DNA of 11,652 bases, taken from positions 1-11,652 of the forward strand of contig CATAQZ010000151.1 in the NCBI GenBank assembly GCA_949487015.1. Reading direction: 5' to 3'. Below the pieces are notes generated by a model, which searched no databases, was not told the DNA's origin, and saw only the letters and a list, made by a program, of their open reading frames with translations. Position numbers and translations under genes: made by a program. Shown piece by piece: positions 1-5,881 of this stretch (positions within the stretch are counted from its first letter, which is position 1; every line of letters begins with the position of its first letter). This DNA is from Flavobacteriales bacterium UBA4585. GTDB lineage: Bacteria > Bacteroidota > Bacteroidia > Flavobacteriales > Schleiferiaceae.

Positions 1-551
1 CCCATTGTAAATTCATGGAAATTATAATTGGGATTAGCAGTTAACAATCCAGCCGTGGCTTGTGCCCATTCAAATGGTATAACGGGATCTTCTATTCCAT
101 GCGATTGAAATACAGGGATATTGGAGACCAACGAAGAAAGTTGACTACGCCATTCAGGTAGTGCATAACCGCTTAAAAACACATACCCAGCCGCTTTAAA
201 TCCGCTAGCATAAACTGCGGTAGAAAGTATGGCGCCTTGCGAAAATCCACCTATAACTACAAGTCCATTAATTTGATTCGATGCAGTCCAGTCTTCGATA
301 GCATTTAATACGAGAGACTTCGCAGAAGCTACTTCTTCGCTATCAATGATTTTAGCTCCATTATTCCAATCAATCGGATACCAGGCATAGCCGCCCATGC
401 CCATAGCGATTGGAGCTTGAAAGCACACAAGATTGTAGCCTTTGAAGTAGGGGAGGAGACCGAAGAGATCTTCTTTATTGCTGCCGTATCCATGTAATAA
501 AACCAGGGTTGGTGAGGCGGCCGATTCGATATGATCGATGTATTCTAACAT
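1..551 (-). CDS. Phospholipase/carboxylesterase-type alpha/beta hydrolase (3' end cut by window edge)
   Basis: Read on the minus strand from ATG at 551, this frame stays open to the window edge and gives 183 residues. It shows alpha/beta-hydrolase landmarks: the oxyanion-loop motif LHGYGSN (19-25), the nucleophile elbow GGFSQGA (101-107, Ser104), and SHGIEDPVIP (150-159) carrying the likely acid Asp155. The catalytic His expected near the C-terminus lies beyond the window. This order matches the phospholipase/carboxylesterase (PF02230-like) esterases, which are about 200-220 residues, so little is missing. There is no signal peptide, so it is probably cytoplasmic. Its ATG overlaps the stop codon of the preceding DUF2452 gene by one base (TAATG), which implies translational coupling. 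The substrate cannot be told from sequence. Confidence is high for the fold and low for the substrate. Confidence 0.9.
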   Translation of the reverse strand, partial: MLEYIDHIESAASPTLVLLHGYGSNKEDLFGLLPYFKGYNLVCFQAPIAMGMGGYAWYPIDWNNGAKIIDSEEVASAKSLVLNAIEDWTASNQINGLVVIGGFSQGAILSTAVYASGFKAAGYVFLSGYALPEWRSQLSSLVSNIPVFQSHGIEDPVIPFEWAQATAGLLTANPNYNFHEFTM

Positions 552-982
552 TAGTCGATAATGTCCCAAGTATGATCGGCCAATAATAAGACCTTATTTA
601 AAAATTCATATGGACAACTGCGCCATTCATGAGGAGCAATCATACTAAGGACATTACTTTCTTCATCTTTCTTGTAGAGGTAATACGTATGATTGATTTC
701 CGGCTTGAAGCCCATATGTGCTGAGTAAATCTGTTCGCTAAGGGCTTTTCTTGCTTGAATTTTTCCAGCTTGCTGGGCCAATAATTCGATCTGCTGACGG
801 ATTTGGTCGAGCTGCATGTCTGTCTGCATTTCCATCGCATTTACATCAAGACTTTTATTTTTCAGTGTATCGACAGCTTGAAAAGCTGGTGCAGAAACAG
901 AGGAGCCGTACGGTAGTAAATTCGCGTTCTCGGCAATCTTTTCAGGATCAATTGGATTAAATGTTCTCTTTTCTTCTGACAT
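551..982 (-). CDS. DUF2452 family protein
   Basis: This 143-residue soluble protein has no signal peptide. The segment NPIDPEKIAENANLLPYGSS (9-28), the glutamine-rich helix around MQTDMQLDQIRQQIELLAQQ, and the tail MGFKPEINHTYYLYKK followed by LLADHTWDIID match my recollection of DUF2452 proteins, which are common in Bacteroidota. The central helix looks amphipathic and coiled-coil-like, which suggests oligomerisation or partner binding. No catalytic motif is visible and the function is unknown. The ATG lies 3 bases after the stop of the DUF429 gene, and the TAA shares a base with the ATG of the downstream hydrolase, so it sits inside a tightly coupled operon. Family assignment is confident; role is not. 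Confidence 0.88.
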   Translation of the reverse strand: MSEEKRTFNPIDPEKIAENANLLPYGSSVSAPAFQAVDTLKNKSLDVNAMEMQTDMQLDQIRQQIELLAQQAGKIQARKALSEQIYSAHMGFKPEINHTYYLYKKDEESNVLSMIAPHEWRSCPYEFLNKVLLLADHTWDIID

Positions 983-985
983 GTC

Positions 986-1576
986 TCAAAAATAAATGAT
1001 TCCTTCTAAAGGATTTCCAACGACTTCTGCCGTCCCATTTTTATGCTTTAAACAAGCTAATAACGCCATTAATGCATCCCATTGGTGCCAATTCTTAACC
1101 GAGTGATTGAGCTGCGCACTATTCATAAAGTCTTTGAAATTTAACTCTTCGAGATACGTGCTATCTTTTTTGTAACGCTTCATATCCAAGCCTAGGGCGC
1201 TACATACCATTTTAGGGTAAGTTTCAATGACTGATTCGATGTTTAATAGCTTCAGTTTAGCCTTTAATTGCATTGCGCGAGCTGTCAAGCCCCCTAAGAA
1301 CATAGGACTCATTGCACCTGTAAGTCGGTCACACTCTCTGTAGTGGTAATTATCAAACAAGGTTGGATCCATAAAGACTCCAGGAAGGCTGAGTGGGGCG
1401 TCTATAGCGACATATTGAGGTTTTAAATTTTTTGTCAAATCCATAAGCCAAGCGTCTGCATCTTTGCCTTTTGTACTTTGATAGACCTGTACTATTCCGT
1501 TAGAGGAGTAGCTTGCTGCCGCCGTAAAACCTGAAGTTTTACTTCCGTAATCTATGCCTAATGCAACTACTTCCAC
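986..1576 (-). CDS. DUF429 family protein, predicted RNase H-like nuclease, GTG start
   Basis: The 196-residue product starts GIDYGSK (7-13, Asp9), a typical first beta strand of an RNase H-like fold. It has AIDAPLSLP (57-65, Asp59), YRECDR (79-84), ETYP (118-121, Glu118) and QWDAL (165-169, Asp167). This order of acidic residues is that of DUF429, a family predicted to be nuclease-like; no experimental role is known to me. The start is GTG at 1576: an in-frame TGA lies six codons upstream and no ATG is near, so GTG is the only sensible choice. It overlaps the 3' end of the SRPBCC gene by 10 bases and precedes the DUF2452 gene by 3 bases, so it is an operon member. All expected acidic residues are present, so it is probably active. 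Confidence 0.88.
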   Translation of the reverse strand: MEVVALGIDYGSKTSGFTAAASYSSNGIVQVYQSTKGKDADAWLMDLTKNLKPQYVAIDAPLSLPGVFMDPTLFDNYHYRECDRLTGAMSPMFLGGLTARAMQLKAKLKLLNIESVIETYPKMVCSALGLDMKRYKKDSTYLEELNFKDFMNSAQLNHSVKNWHQWDALMALLACLKHKNGTAEVVGNPLEGIIYF

Positions 1577-2025
1577 TTGCCGAACAACTCTTCAGTTTTC
1601 TGAAAACGATAATTAAATATTTCCTCTAGTTTCGGACGTACAATAAAGGGGTGGGCAATTTTCCCTAAAATTCCAAAGGGTACTTTATAATTTACACGAT
1701 CGAGCATTTCTACTCCGCCCTCGATTGCCTTGAAGTGGTGCTCGTGATGCCAAATACTGTATGGGCCTACCCGTTGATCGTCAACAAAATAGGTAGGAGC
1801 TTCGACATGAGTTATTTCTGTAGTCCAGTGCATCTTGATACCTAACAATGGACTAACTTTATAATGAATGAATAACCCAGGGTACATTTCATCCGGCGTT
1901 TCAGATAGAATATTGAAACCCATATAATCCGGGGTGATAGCGGCTAAATTCTCTGGAGATTGAAAAAACTTCCAAGCCTCTTCAATACTGATCGGCAAGC
2001 GTTGGGTGCGTTCTAGGGTGTACAT
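1567..2025 (-). CDS. SRPBCC-fold (START/polyketide cyclase-like) ligand-binding protein
   Basis: This 152-residue protein starts with MYTLERTQRLPISIEEAWKF, the classic first strand and helix of the SRPBCC (Bet v1-like) fold in which 'I..pieeaw.ff..P.nl..itP' is the recurring pattern. Later WTTEITHVEAPTYFVDDQRVGPY and the HHEHHF segment (115-120 region), with a C-terminal helix ending in the FNYRF stretch, match the cell-division-inhibitor/YndB-like subgroup found in many bacteria. The fold forms a hydrophobic cavity, and these proteins usually bind small lipophilic ligands; the ligand here is unknown. There is no signal peptide. It is first in a run with DUF429, DUF2452 and the hydrolase, overlapping DUF429 by 10 bases. 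The two-helix/TPR gene ends 58 bases upstream and may be co-transcribed. Confidence 0.85.
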   Translation of the reverse strand: MYTLERTQRLPISIEEAWKFFQSPENLAAITPDYMGFNILSETPDEMYPGLFIHYKVSPLLGIKMHWTTEITHVEAPTYFVDDQRVGPYSIWHHEHHFKAIEGGVEMLDRVNYKVPFGILGKIAHPFIVRPKLEEIFNYRFQKTEELFGKWK

Positions 2026-2083
2026 TTAGTGTTGCGTTTAGTTCAGCTAACACCTGAGTTCCCTATAAGTTCAAGGCTTATTC

Positions 2084-2599
2084 TTAGATGCGTTTCATTT
2101 GTTGCTTGATGTACTTCGTTTGTTCAGCAAGGACATTTTTACTATCCAATCGCTTTACTTCAGTCAATAAAATCTGTGCTTCTTTCTTACGACGTTTCGT
2201 CAATGCGATACCGGCTAAATTTAGTTTAGCTAATGCCTTGTCTTGGTCCATTCTTAAACCGGTATTCAAAGCTTTCTTCAATAATGTTTCAGCTTTACCC
2301 ACTTTACGTTGGCTTTCAATCATCCCCATGAGAAGATAATAATATGCCAATTGACTTTTAATTAGACTTTTTTCAGGATTGCGAATACGACCTAACATTT
2401 TCTCGGCTTTAGCGACATCACTTTTACGCATGTACCAAAGCGAGATGAGTATACGTTCATTTCTGAAATAGGTCAAAAGAACAAGAGCCGCAGGAAAGAG
2501 TAAGGCAATGCCGTTCCCAATTTCGCCATCTATGAATTGCAATACCGACCAAACAAAAATTGCGGCAGTTACGCCTAATCGAATTATCTTACTGACCAT
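2084..2599 (-). CDS. Membrane-anchored TPR-like protein
   Basis: From ATG at 2599 the product is 171 residues. Two hydrophobic helices (about residues 5-24 and 28-44, separated by FIDGEIGNG) should anchor it in the inner membrane. The remaining C-terminal part is helical with TPR spacing: AKAEKMLGRI, SQLAYYYLLMGMIESQ, KAETLLKKAL, DKALAKLNLAGIALTKRRKKEAQILL, and a basic tail ending QQMKRI. TPR domains bind other proteins; the partner is unknown. I recall close relatives across Bacteroidota, but no named gene. A longer frame exists from a TTG at 2644, but that would run into the start of divergent trmH, so the ATG at 2599 is preferred. Only 35 bases separate it from trmH, so the two divergent promoters must overlap each other or coding sequence. 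Confidence 0.82.
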   Translation of the reverse strand: MVSKIIRLGVTAAIFVWSVLQFIDGEIGNGIALLFPAALVLLTYFRNERILISLWYMRKSDVAKAEKMLGRIRNPEKSLIKSQLAYYYLLMGMIESQRKVGKAETLLKKALNTGLRMDQDKALAKLNLAGIALTKRRKKEAQILLTEVKRLDSKNVLAEQTKYIKQQMKRI

Positions 2600-2634
2600 C
2601 TCTATTATTTTAGATTTTGCAAAGAAACGAAGAA

Positions 2635-3321
2635 ATGAGCACAACTGATTGGATGACCTTAGATATAAGCGAGAAAAGAAAATTGTATGAAGAGCTATGC
2701 ACTGGTTTGACTGCCCACAAGCAATCCTTGTTTAAGACTAAGGTAGCGAATAGAACTAGACATTTTGCGCTCGGCCTTGAAGATATGATGAAGACACAGA
2801 ACGCCTCAGCATTAATGAGAACGGCAGATGCTTTTGGAGTTCATCGGGTTGATATTTATGATAAAAACGAACGATTTAATGTTGCCTCTGGAATCTCTAA
2901 AGGGGTGGAGAAGTGGCTCGACACTGCTTTCTTTAATACGTACAATGAAGGGAGTCAGGAGGAGTGGGCGCGCCAATTAAAGGCTTCTGGGCGTAAACTA
3001 TATGTTACTGCAGTCGATCCACGCGCTCGACCTATAACTGCTCTAGATCCTTCCGTGAGTGCAACGATTTGCTTCGGTAATGAACGCGAGGGAGCTTCAG
3101 ATTTACTTCAGTCACTGGCCGATGAATTGATCTATATACCCATGCAAGGTTTTGTCGAGAGTTTCAACGTCTCCGTAAGTTGTGGTATTGTTTTACATCA
3201 TTTAACGCATCATATGGAACTCGCGGGCATTAAAAGGGGACTCGAAGAAGAGGATGAATTAAATACGCTGATTCAATGGTCACTTCGCACGGTATCAAAT
3301 CCACACCAATATCTGGGTTAA
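2635..3321 (+). CDS. trmH: TrmH family tRNA/rRNA 2'-O-methyltransferase
   Basis: This 228-residue SPOUT methyltransferase has all three family motifs: motif 1 NASALMRTADAFG (56-68, with the catalytic Arg62), motif 2 FGNEREGAS (147-155), and motif 3 IPMQGFVESFNVSVSCGIVL (168-187), which forms the trefoil knot that binds S-adenosylmethionine. The family methylates the 2'-OH of ribose in tRNA, and the closest resemblance is to TrmH, which modifies Gm18. An rRNA target cannot be excluded from sequence alone. The ATG at 2635 is preceded by purine-rich GAAGAA. A TTG 18 bases upstream extends the frame but lies in the divergent promoter region and adds nothing conserved. The stop codon TAA overlaps the stop of the convergent AlbA_2 gene within a shared TTAA. 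Confidence 0.9.
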   Translation: MSTTDWMTLDISEKRKLYEELCTGLTAHKQSLFKTKVANRTRHFALGLEDMMKTQNASALMRTADAFGVHRVDIYDKNERFNVASGISKGVEKWLDTAFFNTYNEGSQEEWARQLKASGRKLYVTAVDPRARPITALDPSVSATICFGNEREGASDLLQSLADELIYIPMQGFVESFNVSVSCGIVLHHLTHHMELAGIKRGLEEEDELNTLIQWSLRTVSNPHQYLG

Positions 3322-3971
3322 AGGCTGTAACGGAAACCTTCTTGTGTGTCGTGTGACCAATTAATAACTTCCCATCGTATCAGGCGAGCTAAAATTTCAA
3401 TAGTCTTGCTTCTATGCAACTGCATTACTTTCGCGGCCTTACTAACACTTACTTCATCATAATCTTTGAGGTATTGAATCAATCGTTGCTCCTTATCTGT
3501 GAATGCCACGGGGTGTTTAGATTCTTTTAATCGGTCTTGTTTCCAAACCTCCTTTAATACCGCATTTGCCACAAAATTTTGATCGTTGTCGCGATAATAG
3601 GCTTTCAAGCCATCGATTTCATCCACTTGATAAGGCTTTTCATTGCCTTCGGCAATTTCTATTTCCCAGACATTTTTCCCTTCAATCTCATGTGCCCACA
3701 CTTCGAGCTTCAATGCCGGTTTTAGGAATATTTCAGAAGCACTTTCTAGCATGTAGATATCATCTTCATCTTTTACACCTGCTATACTGCCATTATCTCT
3801 AACGCCGATAAGTAGTCTACCACCACTTGTATTCGCAAAGGCGCTGAGTGTTCTTGCAATTTTACGCGCATCAGAAATACGGTACTTAAAGTCTTGTTCG
3901 CTATGTTCTCCCTCGCGAATAAGAGCATACAAGTCGTTTTGTGAAACTTTTTGATCGTAATCCTTAAACAT
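3318..3971 (-). CDS. AlbA_2/Schlafen-type domain protein with C-terminal winged helix
   Basis: The 217-residue product opens with an AlbA_2 (Schlafen) domain: GEHSEQDFKYRISD (21-34), then AFANTSGGRLLIGVRDNGSI (45-64), the strongest family signature, and the strand KNVWEIEIAEGNEKPYQV. About residues 160-217 form a predicted winged-helix DNA-binding tail (TDKEQRLIQYLKDYDEVSVS followed by KAAKVMQLHRSKTIEILARL). This AlbA_2 plus winged-helix arrangement is common in proteins annotated as putative transcriptional regulators or DNA-binding ATP-binding proteins; no target is known. It is shorter than many such proteins because it lacks the long middle region that often follows AlbA_2. It converges with trmH, sharing TTAA, and is divergent from the 142-residue gene with a 25-base gap. 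Confidence 0.83.
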   Translation of the reverse strand: MFKDYDQKVSQNDLYALIREGEHSEQDFKYRISDARKIARTLSAFANTSGGRLLIGVRDNGSIAGVKDEDDIYMLESASEIFLKPALKLEVWAHEIEGKNVWEIEIAEGNEKPYQVDEIDGLKAYYRDNDQNFVANAVLKEVWKQDRLKESKHPVAFTDKEQRLIQYLKDYDEVSVSKAAKVMQLHRSKTIEILARLIRWEVINWSHDTQEGFRYSL

Positions 3972-3996
3972 TAAAATTTATGCTTAACTTCTGTAG

Positions 3997-4425
3997 GTGG
4001 ATGACCTTAGATTAAATAATACCGACATTCTGTTCGTTGATGTTGCCAAAACTACAAACAGATTAATCGTGAGTAAGTTGTGTTTTTTGCATGCTTTTCA
4101 GGAAATAATTCGTGCTTTACCTGAGTCTGTGCTAAAAAACAATAAGGAAGTACAAATCATTTGGGACTTTAAACAAAACGGTTTTAATCTTACTTTACTT
4201 CAGTCACGTTCCGTTTATTTCTTTGAAACATACGGCTCTTCCGCGCGTCAGGTCCTTGATGCACTCGAACTATATCGTTTAAGTTTAAATCTTATTGATG
4301 ATGATTTTTTTGAGACCTGTTACGAAGAAGTGGCATGTTACTTAGAAGAACTTGAAGCAACTTACCATCGCATCACAGATTACAAGGCACACTTTGACAG
4401 CTCCCTACTACACCTTTGCAACTGA
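3997..4425 (+). CDS. Uncharacterised 142-residue protein, GTG start
   Basis: I do not recognise this protein. It has no signal peptide or membrane segment. It is predicted as mixed alpha/beta with an acidic helical C-terminal half: DALELYRLSLNLIDDDFFET, then EEVACYLEELEATYHRI. An in-frame TAG lies directly before the GTG at 3997, so the open frame cannot extend further 5', and no in-frame ATG occurs inside it. The ATG at 4001 is out of frame. The codon use resembles its neighbours and 142 codons stay open, so I consider it a real gene. A possible promoter (TTTG at 3950-3953, 18-base spacer, then TAAAATTT) sits upstream. It ends in TGA directly against the convergent lipoprotein stop. Confidence is moderate for the gene and none for function. 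Confidence 0.7.
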   Translation: MDDLRLNNTDILFVDVAKTTNRLIVSKLCFLHAFQEIIRALPESVLKNNKEVQIIWDFKQNGFNLTLLQSRSVYFFETYGSSARQVLDALELYRLSLNLIDDDFFETCYEEVACYLEELEATYHRITDYKAHFDSSLLHLCN

Positions 4426-4791
4426 TCACTTTGTAACGTAGATGACATCAACCATGGCTTGAACATCAGAATTACGACCAAACCATCGCGTTTTAAATTC
4501 TTCGGTGTAGATTCGAATGTTCGCGATTGTGACGGTATCTCCGTAGGCCTCTCGCGCTGCAGCCAACATCTTGTCATAACTGATCAACCCATCGTGCAAC
4601 GATATCTCACGCGTTTTTTCGGCGGCCGTGATTTTATCGCTATAGATAATATCGGGATACACCATGATTGTTCCTACATAGGTCCAATTCTGTCCGTATA
4701 AACTGTTTGCAGTATCGTAAAGACTTCTGTTAGGACTTGCACATGAATTGAGAATGACAGCGATAGTAGCGATGAGAAGCAGTCGTTTCAT
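4426..4791 (-). CDS. Small putative outer-membrane or periplasmic lipoprotein
   Basis: From ATG at 4791 the 121-residue protein has a type II signal peptide: KR at 2-3, a hydrophobic core (LLLIATIAVI) and lipobox LNSC with lipidated Cys17. A longer frame starts from a TTG at 4821, but that would place the start inside the upstream terminator and its residues look non-coding, so 4791 is preferred. The mature part includes GLISYDKMLAAAREAYGDTV and ANIRIYTEEF, a pattern that recalls small lipoproteins in which a YD-L-A-A---YG--V-I-NIR segment is conserved. I do not assign a named family. A good Bacteroidota -7 promoter lies 17 bases upstream. It converges with the 142-residue gene, stop codon against stop codon. 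Confidence 0.78.
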   Translation of the reverse strand: MKRLLLIATIAVILNSCASPNRSLYDTANSLYGQNWTYVGTIMVYPDIIYSDKITAAEKTREISLHDGLISYDKMLAAAREAYGDTVTIANIRIYTEEFKTRWFGRNSDVQAMVDVIYVTK

Positions 4792-4807
4792 TGAAGCTTG
4801 TTTTGAC

Positions 4808-4838
4808 CAAAAATAAGGCAAATAAATAGCCCTCGAAA
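4808..4838 (-). promoter_or_regulatory. Putative Bacteroidota-type promoter for the lipoprotein
   Basis: On the minus strand TTTC (4838-4835) is followed after 19 bases by TATTTTTG (4815-4808). The latter matches the Bacteroidota -7 consensus TAnnTTTG at every defined position, and TTTC differs from the -33 TTTG at one. A start near 4801 would give a roughly 10-base leader to ATG 4791. The -33 element lies inside the terminator hairpin of the upstream small gene, so the two signals are interlocked. This rests on motif matching alone. Confidence 0.6.
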
Positions 4839-4850
4839 GGGCTATTTATT
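4821..4850 (-). terminator. Intrinsic terminator of the 44-residue gene
   Basis: The 13-base arm AATAAATAGCCCT (4821-4833) pairs perfectly with AGGGCTATTTATT (4838-4850) across a 4-base loop, CGAA on the plus strand and TTCG on the minus. A TTCG loop gives an unusually stable RNA tetraloop on minus-strand transcripts. The GC-rich inner stem with an AT-rich outer arm supplies the U-rich tail typical of intrinsic terminators. It starts 8 bases past the stop of the minus-strand small gene, so it fits as that gene's terminator. Transcription from the plus strand would also form a stem. Confidence 0.85.
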
Positions 4851-4864
4851 GTGAATTTCACAAT
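4848..4864. repeat. 17-bp perfect palindrome over the small gene stop codon
   Basis: ATTGTGAATTTCACAAT reads as its own reverse complement around a single central base. It overlaps the right arm of the terminator by three bases and covers the TGA stop of the small gene. The TGTGA/TCACA half-sites recall Crp-type operators, but the 3-base spacer is shorter than the six of the Escherichia coli CRP site. A role as operator, second hairpin or chance symmetry cannot be distinguished by reading. Confidence 0.55.
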
Positions 4865-4992
4865 GTTTTGAGACGTTCTCGCAACACTTTATCTGAGATT
4901 CGGATTCCCCGTTCCAGAAGATGATTCTTAACCTTTGGCAGGTCTCCTTTGAAAAGTTTAATGGCTTGGTTAATACTACATATACGTTTCAT
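4858..4992 (-). CDS. Likely small protein of 44 residues
   Basis: From ATG at 4992 the product is 44 residues and strongly basic, beginning MKRICSINQAIKLFKGDL and ending with two helical, lysine/arginine-rich stretches. It has no signal peptide or membrane helix. A longer frame from a TTG at 5049 would start upstream of the apparent promoter, so I prefer 4992. Reasons to think it real are a plausible -7 promoter upstream, a strong intrinsic terminator 8 bases after its stop, and position as the sole feature between the lipoprotein and the Crp/Fnr genes. It could bind nucleic acid, but that is only inference from charge. I do not recognise a family. It could also be the 3' part of a small RNA gene. 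Confidence 0.5.
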   Translation of the reverse strand: MKRICSINQAIKLFKGDLPKVKNHLLERGIRISDKVLRERLKTL

Positions 4993-5018
4993 AATGCACG
5001 TTTTTAGATTAACACATT

Positions 5019-5050
5019 GAAATTTACAATTAAAATCAATTAGTACCAAT
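5019..5050 (-). promoter_or_regulatory. Putative promoter for the 44-residue gene
   Basis: On the minus strand ATTG (5050-5047) is followed after 20 bases by TAAATTTC (5026-5019), which matches TAnnTTTG at seven of eight positions. A start near 5012 would leave a leader of about 20 bases before ATG 4992. A second perfect -7 match, TATGTTTG, lies farther upstream at 5153-5146 but lacks a clear -33 partner. Support is motif matching only. Confidence 0.35.
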
Positions 5051-5215
5051 TTATCTTATCAACTATATATAATCGCACAATCTGAAAGTGTATCTCCTGA
5101 TTCTAGTATGTTGGGCAGAAAGAATCTCAACCATTGAATCAGTTACAAACATAAATATACGACCGATCTCACGGTGAAAATGGATAAAGAATTGAGGGAA
5201 ACTTTTCGGCTTCCT

Positions 5216-5247
5216 ATTGATGTGGCCTAGATTTTTTGATAACTTGT
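5216..5247 (+). promoter_or_regulatory. Weak candidate promoter of the Crp/Fnr operon
   Basis: ATTG (5216-5219) stands 20 bases before TAACTTGT (5240-5247), an imperfect match to the Bacteroidota TTTG/TAnnTTTG pair. Transcription from here would give a leader of roughly 25 bases before ATG 5279. TTGAT half-sites overlapping this promoter would be reasonable positions for self-regulation by a Crp/Fnr protein, but that is speculation. Confidence 0.25.
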
Positions 5248-5278
5248 CTTCACCAAACTAAACCAATACTAAGAGCCA

Positions 5279-5881
5279 ATGCTTTCTCAAAAAGAGGTCG
5301 AAAGACTTCATTACGGGTTACTCTCTCATATGAAATTACAAGGCGAAGTTGAAGTCCAAGCCTTTAGTGATTTGAGTGATAAGTTTATATTGAGGAATGT
5401 TCCTGATGGGCACGCTCTTTGGGATTTAAGCTCAAATAGTGGAGATCTTCACTTTATACTTGAAGGCACTTTTGCGGAATATTTACAGCGCGGTTCTCAT
5501 TCGTTTATTCTCCGCTTCCAAAGGCCAGGCAAATTCGCATTCTCTGAGGACTTATTACTTTATTCTAAACATTCCGATACCTTTTGTAAGGCTTTGTCTC
5601 ATGCTAAGGTAGCATCCTTACCGTCTGTTCATTTTCAAGATGCGCTCCGTCAAGGCGGTCTAGGAGCTAAACTGATGGAAGCACTGATTAACCTCAGTAT
5701 GACTGAATACCGCAACACTACTTATCAAATGCTTCAAACCTCTGGAACTAATAGAATTCAAGCCGCTTTAGAGCAATTTCCGGATTTACTACACTTAATA
5801 CCGAGAAGAGAACTTGCAGATTATCTCGGCATTTCGAGGGCTTCTTTATTTAGATCTCTAAAAGAAATAGGGCATGAATAG
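5279..5881 (+). CDS. Crp/Fnr-type transcriptional regulator (first of tandem pair)
   Basis: The 200-residue product has the Crp/Fnr layout: an N-terminal beta-barrel sensor domain with the turn GDLHFILEGTFAEYL (55-69), a long connecting helix (about 125-150, ending MTEYRNTTYQML), and a C-terminal helix-turn-helix IPRRELADYLGISRASLFRS (174-193). The chain stops just after the recognition helix, so the wing usually following it is very short or absent, as in many Bacteroidota members. The RGE...R-S/T-A cAMP-binding signature of CRP is not visible and no FNR cysteine cluster is present, so the ligand is unknown. It overlaps the next gene by 8 bases, and the two recognition helices are very similar (YLGISRASLFR, YIGVSRASLYR). 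Confidence 0.85.
   Translation: MLSQKEVERLHYGLLSHMKLQGEVEVQAFSDLSDKFILRNVPDGHALWDLSSNSGDLHFILEGTFAEYLQRGSHSFILRFQRPGKFAFSEDLLLYSKHSDTFCKALSHAKVASLPSVHFQDALRQGGLGAKLMEALINLSMTEYRNTTYQMLQTSGTNRIQAALEQFPDLLHLIPRRELADYLGISRASLFRSLKEIGHE

Larger units (their letters stand above)
4993..5278. other. Non-coding stretch between the 44-residue gene and the Crp/Fnr pair
   Basis: These 286 bases carry no convincing gene. They are AT-rich and hold candidate promoters for both flanking genes: a minus-strand TATGTTTG (5153-5146), the minus-strand promoter at 5019-5050 and a plus-strand candidate at 5216-5247. A 6-base inverted repeat (GATTCT 5099-5104, AGAATC 5121-5126) and the small palindrome TCACGGTGA (5169-5177) are present but weak. 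TTGAT occurs at 5217-5221 and 5236-5240, 19 bases apart. No tRNA or structured riboswitch is apparent. Confidence 0.5.

Noticed and set aside
2617..2634. TTG start of trmH at 2617
   Set aside because: ATG 2635 has a purine-rich upstream and the six extra residues add no conserved feature.
2600..2644. TTG start of the two-helix/TPR protein at 2644
   Set aside because: It would overlap the divergent trmH start; ATG 2599 directly precedes the first membrane helix.
4380..4577. 65-residue minus-strand frame across the convergent ends of two genes
   Set aside because: It overlaps the better-supported lipoprotein frame and the 142-residue gene, and its composition looks like antisense shadow.
4993..5049. 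Extension of the small minus-strand frame to 63 residues from TTG at 5049
   Set aside because: A TTG start would lie upstream of the most plausible promoter and the extra residues look like untranslated sequence; ATG 4992 is better supported.
5099..5126. Inverted repeat GATTCT/AGAATC in the non-coding stretch
   Set aside because: Only six pairs with a 16-base loop and no T-tract; expected by chance in AT-rich DNA.
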